From NCBI GenBank assembly GCA_045629065.1, contig JAZQQK010000049.1, positions 1 to 26,723 of the forward strand: 26,723 nt of DNA, read 5' to 3'. Below, in pieces: positions 20,724 through 26,723 of this stretch (positions are counted from its first letter, which is position 1; every line of letters begins with the position of its first letter). The position numbers and the translations under genes were made by a program. This stretch comes from JAKSSM01 sp045629065 (lineage in GTDB: Bacteria > Bacillota > Clostridia > Peptostreptococcales > Anaerovoracaceae). The notes beneath the pieces are model-generated. The model was not told the origin of the DNA. It worked only from the letters and a program-made list of their open reading frames with translations, and ran no database searches.

Positions 20724-23396
20724 ATGGCAGAAGAAACTAAGATTGTAAAGGCAACCCCAAAGACAAAAGATACTCAAGCGGGTGACCAACCAAGAGTTAC
20801 TGTAAAAGCAGCAGTAATTCCAAATAGACCAGTTAAGCAAGCGCCAGCAAAGACTCCAGTAGCTCAACAGACTACAGAAGCTCCAGCTCGTCGTTTGCCG
20901 ATGGGAAGACCAGTAGTAAATAAGGACTTAGAATCCAGAGGATCTAGAATTCCAGCTGGATTAAAGGTCGTTCCAAAGGATGTTTCCAATCCTAAGAAAG
21001 CAGAACCTGTTCCTGAAGTTAAAGAGGAAGTTAAGGTTGAAACACCAAAGGAAGAAGTAAAGGTAGAAGCTCCAAAGAAGGAAGAACCAAAGACTGAAGA
21101 AGTTAAGGTTGAGGCTCCTAAAGTAGAGGCTCCAAAGGCTGAAGCTCCAAAGAAGGAAGAAAAGCCAGCAGCTAAGCCACAAAAGCAAGAGCAGAAGCGT
21201 GAAGGCGCAAAGGGCGACTACAAACCATATAAGGGCGAAGGCCAAGGACGTGATGGTAAGTTCCAAGGGAAATCAGACGATAGACGTAATCAGTCTGGCG
21301 ACAAGGGATACAAACGCGATCCAAAGACAGGCACAAGATACCAGACAGCAGATTCAGGCGATAAGAAGGGCGGCAAGCCATTCCAGAAGCGTGATGGCGC
21401 AAAGGGCGGCGAAGGTTTACAGAGAATGGAAACTAAGCACGGCGCTAAGGATCAACAGAAGCGTAGCTTCGTAGAAAGAGACCACAACAAGTTTGATAAG
21501 TTTGAAAACCGTGGTCAGGCCGGAAAGAAGAACAAGGACGGTATCGATCAGAGAAGCTTAGAAAAGGCTGCAAAGCCAAAGAAGCACAGCCAGTACAAGC
21601 AGGAAGTTGTTGTCGAAGAAGACATCATGGAATCAATGCCAACAGGTACAATCGCAGTTACTTGCCCTATCACAGTTGGCGGTTTCTGCGAACAGGCTGA
21701 CATTACATTAAACACTGTAATTATGACACTCATGAAGATGGGTATCATGGCTAATATCAACCAGAGCTTAGATGCAGATACAGTTGAAATTTTAGCAGCA
21801 GAGCTCGGTATTAGTGTTCTCGTAACTAAGGAAGAAAAGGTTGAAGTTGAAGAGGGTATCGAAGACTTCGAAGATAAGGAAGAAGACCTTAAGCCACGTG
21901 CACCATTCGTAACAGTAATGGGCCACGTAGACCATGGTAAGACTTCGCTTCTCGACGCTATCAGACAAACTAATGTAGCTACAGGCGAAGCTGGTGGTAT
22001 CACGCAGCACATCGGTGCTTCAGAAGTTACAATCAACGGCAAGAAGATTGTATTCCTCGATACACCAGGTCACGAAGCTTTCACAGCAATGCGTGCTAGA
22101 GGTGCGCATGTTACAGATATCGCAGTACTAGTAGTTGCTGCTGATGACGGTGTAATGCCACAGACAATCGAGTCTATTTCCCACGCAAAGGCAGCAGGTG
22201 TTCCAATCATCGTAGCTATTAACAAGATTGATAAGCCAGCAGCTAACCCAGATAGAGTAAAGCAAGAACTCACAGAACATGGCATCCTCGTAGAAGATTG
22301 GGGTGGTGACACTATCGCAGTTCCAGTATCTGCAAAGAAGGGAACTGGTATTACAGAACTCCTCGAAATGATTCTTTTACAAGCTGAAGTTCTCGAGCTC
22401 AAGGCTAACCCTAACCGTATGGCAAAGGGATCTGTAGTAGAAGCTAGACTTGACAAGGATAAAGGTCCTGTTGCTACACTTCTCGTAGACAATGGTACTT
22501 TAAGAGCAGGTCAATCAGTAGTTGTTGGTAACTGCTATGGACGTATTCGTCTCATGACTGACTTCAGAGGAAAGGAAATCGCAAAGGCAGGTCCTGCTAC
22601 AGCAGTAGAAATCTTAGGACTTGACGGAGTTCCAGAAGCTGGTGACGAATTTAACGCAGTTAAGGACGATAAGACAGCTAGAAAGATTGCTGAAAATAGA
22701 AAGATGAAGTTGAGAGAAGAAATCTTAGCTCGCAACGCATCATCAACTCTCGAAAAGTTATTCAGCCAGATTCAAGAAGGCGAAGTTAAGGACCTCAACT
22801 TAATCGTTAAGGGCGACGTTCAAGGCTCAATCGAAGCTATTGTTGCATCATTAGAAAAGCTCAACAACGAAAACGTAAGAGTAAAGGTAGTACACACTGG
22901 CGTAGGTACAATTAACGAGTCCGATGTAATGCTCGCATCCACAACAGGATCAATCATCATCGGTTTCAACGTACGTCCTACTACAGCTGTTCAGACATAT
23001 GCAGATAGTGAAAACGTTCAGATCAGACTTTATAGAGTAATCTACGATATCATCAACGAAATTGAAGATGCTATGAAGGGTATGCTCGATCCTGAATTCA
23101 AGGAAGAAGTATTAGGAAAGATCGAAGTTCGTGACACATTCAAGGTTCCTAATGTAGGCATCATCGCTGGTGCATACGTTGTAGAAGGAAAGGCAGTTAG
23201 AAACGCAGAAGTTAGACTTGTTCGTGATGGTATTGTTATCCACGAAGGAAAGATTTCATCACTTAAGAGATTCAAGGACGACGCAAAGGAAGTTCTCACT
23301 GGATTTGAATGCGGTATTGGCATTGAAAACTACAATGATATCAAGGTTGGAGACATCATTGAATGCTTCCAGATGGTAGAAGTGGAGCGTAAGTAA
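20724..23396 (+). CDS. infB: Translation initiation factor IF-2
   Basis: The 890-residue GTPase positions initiator tRNA and joins ribosomal subunits. A long low-complexity N-terminal part (about 1-300) is rich in Lys, Glu, Pro and Ala, with repeated KVEAPK-like units, then Gly/Asp/Arg/Lys. A conserved IF2-N module (about 305-375) precedes the G domain. G-domain motifs are GHVDHGKT (about 398), DTPGHEAFTAMR, NKID and SAKKGTG, followed by domains II, III and C2 (C2 ends with GIENYNDIKVGDIIECF). The ATG has GAGGAGGTG about 6 nt upstream. A NifU-like gene, not rbfA, comes next after 1 nt. Confidence 0.97.
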   Translation: MAEETKIVKATPKTKDTQAGDQPRVTVKAAVIPNRPVKQAPAKTPVAQQTTEAPARRLPMGRPVVNKDLESRGSRIPAGLKVVPKDVSNPKKAEPVPEVKEEVKVETPKEEVKVEAPKKEEPKTEEVKVEAPKVEAPKAEAPKKEEKPAAKPQKQEQKREGAKGDYKPYKGEGQGRDGKFQGKSDDRRNQSGDKGYKRDPKTGTRYQTADSGDKKGGKPFQKRDGAKGGEGLQRMETKHGAKDQQKRSFVERDHNKFDKFENRGQAGKKNKDGIDQRSLEKAAKPKKHSQYKQEVVVEEDIMESMPTGTIAVTCPITVGGFCEQADITLNTVIMTLMKMGIMANINQSLDADTVEILAAELGISVLVTKEEKVEVEEGIEDFEDKEEDLKPRAPFVTVMGHVDHGKTSLLDAIRQTNVATGEAGGITQHIGASEVTINGKKIVFLDTPGHEAFTAMRARGAHVTDIAVLVVAADDGVMPQTIESISHAKAAGVPIIVAINKIDKPAANPDRVKQELTEHGILVEDWGGDTIAVPVSAKKGTGITELLEMILLQAEVLELKANPNRMAKGSVVEARLDKDKGPVATLLVDNGTLRAGQSVVVGNCYGRIRLMTDFRGKEIAKAGPATAVEILGLDGVPEAGDEFNAVKDDKTARKIAENRKMKLREEILARNASSTLEKLFSQIQEGEVKDLNLIVKGDVQGSIEAIVASLEKLNNENVRVKVVHTGVGTINESDVMLASTTGSIIIGFNVRPTTAVQTYADSENVQIRLYRVIYDIINEIEDAMKGMLDPEFKEEVLGKIEVRDTFKVPNVGIIAGAYVVEGKAVRNAEVRLVRDGIVIHEGKISSLKRFKDDAKEVLTGFECGIGIENYNDIKVGDIIECFQMVEVERK

Positions 23397-23397
23397 T

Positions 23398-23706
23398 ATG
23401 GCAAAAAGTATTAGATCAGATGAAGCAGTAGCTAAGGATATAAACGAAATCTTAAATGTATATGTAAATCCACAACTTGGAATGCATAATGGTTCCTGCG
23501 AATTGACAGGACTCGAAAAGGGCGTTGCAAAGATTAAGTTCCTTGGCGCATGCGCAGAGTGCGTAGCATCTTCAGACACATTCGAAGATGTTATCAAGGC
23601 TACAATCTTGGAAAAGGTTCCAGAAGTAAAAGATGTAGTTGTTGATGATACAGTTTCACAAGACATCTTAGACTTAGCTAGAAAGATTTTGAACCACGAG
23701 GTTTAG
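23398..23706 (+). CDS. NifU-like (NFU domain) protein inserted between infB and rbfA
   Basis: The 102-residue single-domain protein resembles the C-terminal NifU/NFU domain, which carries a transient Fe-S cluster on a CxxC motif. Matches are NEILNVYVNPQLGMHNGSCELTGLEKGVAKIKFLGAC with C52-A-E-C55, then FEDVIKATILEKVPEVKDVVVDD. In the usual family the segment reads GAC-x-x-C-P-S-S; here Ala follows in place of Pro (CVASSD). The ATG lies 1 nt after infB, and rbfA starts 1 nt after its stop. It is therefore fully embedded in the translation operon. This is not the common gene order, and a role in Fe-S supply or as a translation-linked factor is open. Confidence 0.78.
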   Translation: MAKSIRSDEAVAKDINEILNVYVNPQLGMHNGSCELTGLEKGVAKIKFLGACAECVASSDTFEDVIKATILEKVPEVKDVVVDDTVSQDILDLARKILNHEV

Positions 23707-23707
23707 T

Positions 23708-24142
23708 ATGGGAAAAAGTTATAGAGCAGACCGTTTAGGCGGTGAAATACAAAAGGTTGTTGGTGAACTCTTAATCAACGGTGTTAAAGATCCTAGACTC
23801 ACAAGCAATTTTGTAAATATAACTGGTGTAGAGGTTACTCCTGATGGAAGCTACGCATATATTTATGTGACAGTTTTAGGTTTCTCAAAGGATCCTGAAG
23901 TGGTTAAAGGTCAGCAGGAAGAAGTGCTTAGAGGACTCAACTCCGCAAAGGGCCTTTTCAAGAAGGAACTCGCAAAGGCTGTACAGATTCGCAGAATCCC
24001 TGAATTGATTTTCAAGTTCGACCAGGCCGCAGCTTATGGTGAGCACATCGATGAAATCTTATCTACTATTCCGTTCGAGGAATATCATGCAGAAGATCAC
24101 AGCGCCGTAACTGACTCCGCAGAGGATGAAGAGGAACTATAA
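23708..24142 (+). CDS. rbfA: Ribosome-binding factor A
   Basis: The 144-residue 30S assembly factor has the KH-like fold of RbfA. It begins SYRADRLGGEIQKVVGELLINGVKDPRL, continues with VNITGVEVTPDGSYAYIYVTVLG and LNSAKGLFKKELAKAVQIRRIPELIFKFDQAAAYGEHIDEIL, and closes with an acidic tail. The length is slightly above the usual 115-130 because of that tail. It overlaps the next gene by one base in TAATG. It belongs to the operon with infB. Confidence 0.95.
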   Translation: MGKSYRADRLGGEIQKVVGELLINGVKDPRLTSNFVNITGVEVTPDGSYAYIYVTVLGFSKDPEVVKGQQEEVLRGLNSAKGLFKKELAKAVQIRRIPELIFKFDQAAAYGEHIDEILSTIPFEEYHAEDHSAVTDSAEDEEEL

Positions 24143-25167
24143 TGCAAAACAACACTATGCGAGAGATCGCAGAACAATTATATAGAGCAGAGAACATTTT
24201 GCTTTACCCACATGTCGGAATCGACGGCGATGCCGTTGGCTCTTGCGCAGCTTTAGCACGTGTCTTAAGAAAGATGGGAAAGACAGTTTATGCACTCTAC
24301 AGTGAGGACATGCCTTCCAATTTGGAATTTATGATTTACGATGACGAGGGCAGACCATATTTCACTAATGATGCAAATATCATTAAGGACGATGACCTCG
24401 ACATATCTATGTGCGTTGACTGCGGTGAATATGGCAGATTTAAGGACTACACCGAGAAGTTTGATAAGGCAAAGACTACAATCTGCGTAGACCATCACGG
24501 CACTTCACAGGGAATTGCAAAGTTCAACTATATCGACCCAGAGGCAGCTGCGTGTGGCGAACTTATTTATGAACTCATAATCGAACTCAATGAGGTGAAA
24601 TTCCTTTCCACTGCTGACCCACTGATTCCCGATAAAGCAATCGGTGAAATGCTCTTTGCAGCCATCACTACAGATACGGGAAACTTCCAGTATTCCAATA
24701 CTACGAAGAATTCCCACGAAATCATGGCAAAACTCTATGACTGGGGCGTTGACGTCAACAAGATTTCTATAGAACTCTACGAAAACGATAGACCAGAGAA
24801 GGTAATGATTGCGAATCGCGCGATGAATAATATGATTATGGTCGGTAACGGCAGGGGAGTTATCGCTTATGTATCACATAACGATTTAGAAGAAATCGGT
24901 GTCATGGCAGGCGAGACAGACCCTATTGTCCAGAAGTTAAGAGCGATAGCAGGCGTGGAATACGCTGCTTTCCTTAAGGAAAAAGAGCCAGGTGAAATTA
25001 GAGTATCATATCGTGCAAAATCAGTTGGAAACGTATGTGAACTCGCCATGCTTCACGATGGCGGTGGTCACATCAAAGCTTCTGGTTGCACACTACGTGA
25101 TATGTCACTCGAAGAAGCCGTAGAAATTATTAAAAAAGATATTGAAGAGGCAGTTAAGAACCTTTAA
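24142..25167 (+). CDS. nrnA: DHH-family bifunctional oligoribonuclease/PAP phosphatase NrnA
   Basis: The 341-residue DHH/DHHA1 phosphoesterase degrades short oligoribonucleotides and dephosphorylates 3'-phosphoadenosine-5'-phosphate. Motifs are HVGIDGDAVGS (about 24-34, metal-binding His/Asp), CVDCGEYGRF, the DHH box VDHHGTSQG (about 117) and a C-terminal DHHA1 domain ending in GGGHIKASG. The length is close to the B. subtilis protein. It lies between rbfA and truB as in many Firmicutes. It starts inside the rbfA stop codon and its own stop codon overlaps the truB start, so all three are translationally coupled. Confidence 0.94.
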   Translation: MQNNTMREIAEQLYRAENILLYPHVGIDGDAVGSCAALARVLRKMGKTVYALYSEDMPSNLEFMIYDDEGRPYFTNDANIIKDDDLDISMCVDCGEYGRFKDYTEKFDKAKTTICVDHHGTSQGIAKFNYIDPEAAACGELIYELIIELNEVKFLSTADPLIPDKAIGEMLFAAITTDTGNFQYSNTTKNSHEIMAKLYDWGVDVNKISIELYENDRPEKVMIANRAMNNMIMVGNGRGVIAYVSHNDLEEIGVMAGETDPIVQKLRAIAGVEYAAFLKEKEPGEIRVSYRAKSVGNVCELAMLHDGGGHIKASGCTLRDMSLEEAVEIIKKDIEEAVKNL

Positions 25168-26297
25168 TGAAAGATGGAATAATAAATCTTAATAAACCGG
25201 CTGGCGTTACATCAAACGATATGATTTACAAGGTTAGATCAATCTTAGGTGTGAAGAAAGTGGGTCATACGGGTACATTAGATCCGCTTGCTACGGGTGT
25301 ACTTCCTATTTGTATTAACAAGGGAACCCGCGTGGCGGAGTATCTTGATGTGGACTTTAAGACTTACTGTTGCACTATGATTCTCGGAATTGTAACAGAT
25401 ACTCAGGATGTCACAGGAAATGTATTAGAGGATAACTTGGTATCCGTAAAAGAGAGCGATGTAAAGAAGGCTTTCAAAGGATTTCATGGGCTTATAGACC
25501 AGATGCCTCCCATGTATTCAGCCGTTAGAATCGAAGGACGCAAGCTTTACGATGTAATGCATAACGGAACGAAGGAAGAGCAGGACGAGATAGAAAAGAA
25601 AGTTCGCGCTCGCCAAGTCTATATTAAAAAAATCACAGTGGATGATCCACTCTATGTGGACGGAGACAGCAAATATAGCAATAAGCCGCATGTAAGGTTT
25701 ACTGTTGAGTGCTCCAAGGGCACATACATCAGAACTATTTGCCAAAATGTAGGCGAGATTCTTGGCTGTGGCGCTACGATGGAGAGTTTGGTAAGAACTG
25801 CTAGCGGAGCTTTCAAAATCGAGGACGCTGTAGAACTCGATGAACTCATCGAAGCAGCAAAATCTAATGGCTTAGTTAAAGAAGAAATAAGTCCAAAAGG
25901 ATATAATCGTTTGGTGCATACGACACCGCTTTCTGAAGATATTCCAGAAGCCTTAGAAAAGTATGTTTTGCCGCTCGATTATCCGCTCGAAAAGTTCGGA
26001 AAAGCAATTGTTAACAAAGAGGTTGCACAGCGTTTCATAGATGGTTGGCACATCTCGTATCGTGAAATAAAAATTACAAAAAAGCCTACATATAAGGAAC
26101 CGGTTCCAAAGGAAGAACTTAGGGATGCAGACCCTGAATCAAAGGGTAATCATAACGGTTCATATGCGGGCTTAAAGGTTTACCCTGAATTCAAGGGTGC
26201 CTATAGACTCTATCAGGACGACGGTACTTTTTTAGGAGTCGCTTTCCACAACGATAGATATCACAAACTTGTAGCAGACAAGGTATTAGTAAGATGA
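25167..26297 (+). CDS. truB: tRNA pseudouridine-55 synthase TruB with long C-terminal region
   Basis: The 376-residue enzyme makes pseudouridine 55 in the T-loop of tRNAs. It has LNKPAGVTSNDMI and the catalytic motif GHTGTLDPLATGVLP with D39. Further matches are MPPMYSAVRIEGRKLYD and CSKGTYIRTICQNVGEILGCGA. Usual length is about 290-310. The extra residues are mostly in the C-terminal part, with a charged linker (TKKPTYKEPVPKEELRDADPESK) between blocks of the PUA-like region that ends GAYRLYQDDGTFLGVAFHNDRYHKLVADKVLVR. The ATG overlaps the nrnA stop (TAATG), and the TGA overlaps the ribF start (ATGA). Confidence 0.95.
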   Translation: MKDGIINLNKPAGVTSNDMIYKVRSILGVKKVGHTGTLDPLATGVLPICINKGTRVAEYLDVDFKTYCCTMILGIVTDTQDVTGNVLEDNLVSVKESDVKKAFKGFHGLIDQMPPMYSAVRIEGRKLYDVMHNGTKEEQDEIEKKVRARQVYIKKITVDDPLYVDGDSKYSNKPHVRFTVECSKGTYIRTICQNVGEILGCGATMESLVRTASGAFKIEDAVELDELIEAAKSNGLVKEEISPKGYNRLVHTTPLSEDIPEALEKYVLPLDYPLEKFGKAIVNKEVAQRFIDGWHISYREIKITKKPTYKEPVPKEELRDADPESKGNHNGSYAGLKVYPEFKGAYRLYQDDGTFLGVAFHNDRYHKLVADKVLVR

Positions 26298-26723
26298 TAA
26301 TAATGACTGAATTACCTGAAAAGGTAGATAGCAAATTAATATTGGCTCTCGGCAATTTCGATGGTGTCCACCTCGGCCACCAGGAGATTATTAAGAGGGC
26401 GGTGAAACGCACGATGGACTTAAGACGTCAGTCAATTGATGTAAAGTCGGCCGTTTTTACATTTTCTAACCACCCTAGAAACTTAATTCCAGGAAAGAAG
26501 CCTGTAAAGAACATAATTTACAGGGAAGAAAAGGCAGCTCTCATCGAATCACTTGGTGTGGATTATCTTTTTGATATTCCTTTCACTAGTGAAATCATGA
26601 CGATGCCACCAGAAGATTATGTTAAAAAGCTTTTAGTGGAACAGTTAAATGTCAGAGAGACTTTCTGTGGATTCAACTATAGTTTTGGCTTTAAGGGCGC
26701 AGGTGACGATGAACTTCTCGTAA
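26294..26723 (+). CDS. ribF: Bifunctional riboflavin kinase/FAD synthetase RibF (5' part)
   Basis: The N-terminal 143 residues are in the window and the rest runs off the right edge. The visible part is the FAD synthetase (nucleotidyltransferase) domain with LALGNFDGVHLGHQEIIKRA, the ATP-binding G-x-F-D-G-V-H-x-G-H, then FTFSNHPR and IPFTSEIMTMPPEDYV, and the flavin-domain motif FCGFNYSFGFKGAGD. The start ATG overlaps the truB stop in ATGA; a second ATG three codons later (26303) is possible. The riboflavin kinase domain is expected downstream. The truB-ribF order is typical of Firmicutes. Confidence 0.92.
   Translation, partial: MIIMTELPEKVDSKLILALGNFDGVHLGHQEIIKRAVKRTMDLRRQSIDVKSAVFTFSNHPRNLIPGKKPVKNIIYREEKAALIESLGVDYLFDIPFTSEIMTMPPEDYVKKLLVEQLNVRETFCGFNYSFGFKGAGDDELLV

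Overview
The window is chromosomal DNA of a low-GC, probably anaerobic Firmicute of the class Clostridia. The reasons are AGA-rich, A/T-biased codons, strong AGGAGG-type ribosome binding sites, lipoprotein signal peptides, the Firmicute order rimP-nusA-ylxR-ylxQ-infB-rbfA-nrnA-truB-ribF, an E. coli-type IlvD and a ferredoxin-fused aldo/keto reductase. I cannot name the genus. I saw no tRNA, rRNA, CRISPR array, insertion sequence or phage gene.

Region 1 (1-11496) is the most interesting part: an apparently complete sigma-54-controlled catabolic locus. A divergent control region (1001-1323) has two near-identical -24/-12 promoters facing outward. One serves an AbrB-family membrane protein on the minus strand. 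The other serves a plus-strand operon of lyase 1, TctC, TctB, TctA and lyase 2. Between the promoters lie palindromes with the look of enhancer sites. Behind the operon's terminator sits a PrpR-type sigma-54 activator whose own promoter carries a 16/17 copy of the first palindrome. The activator is followed within 2-15 nt gaps by a glycerate 2-kinase, an unknown membrane-anchored protein with a duplicated lipocalin-like domain, and a D-2-hydroxyacid dehydrogenase. My reading is that a branched 2-hydroxy-dicarboxylate is imported by the tripartite tricarboxylate transporter and cleaved by lyases of the methylisocitrate/2,3-dimethylmalate lyase family. The resulting 2-oxoacid would then be reduced and phosphorylated into glycolysis. 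The exact substrate cannot be read from sequence.

Region 2 (11497-18367) is a mosaic of small unrelated units. It starts with an AT-rich gene-free stretch of inverted repeats with a good promoter and terminator, a possible small RNA. Then come a GH3 hexosaminidase lipoprotein (minus strand, possibly leaderless mRNA), a CAT/E2-like acyltransferase without its catalytic His, a small ABM-domain monooxygenase, an aldo/keto reductase with two 4Fe-4S clusters (minus strand), a small alarmone synthetase with a coupled 77-residue Cys-rich protein, and a dihydroxy-acid dehydratase. The same palindromic terminator hairpin occurs three times (11472, 11889, 14474).

Region 3 (18368-26723) is the conserved transcription/translation operon, preceded by a strong promoter and a 26-nt perfect palindrome. 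It encodes RimP, NusA, YlxR, an L7Ae-like protein, IF-2, a NifU-like protein (an unusual insertion), RbfA, NrnA, TruB and the start of RibF, with tight or overlapping junctions. RibF runs off the right edge and the AbrB protein runs off the left edge.
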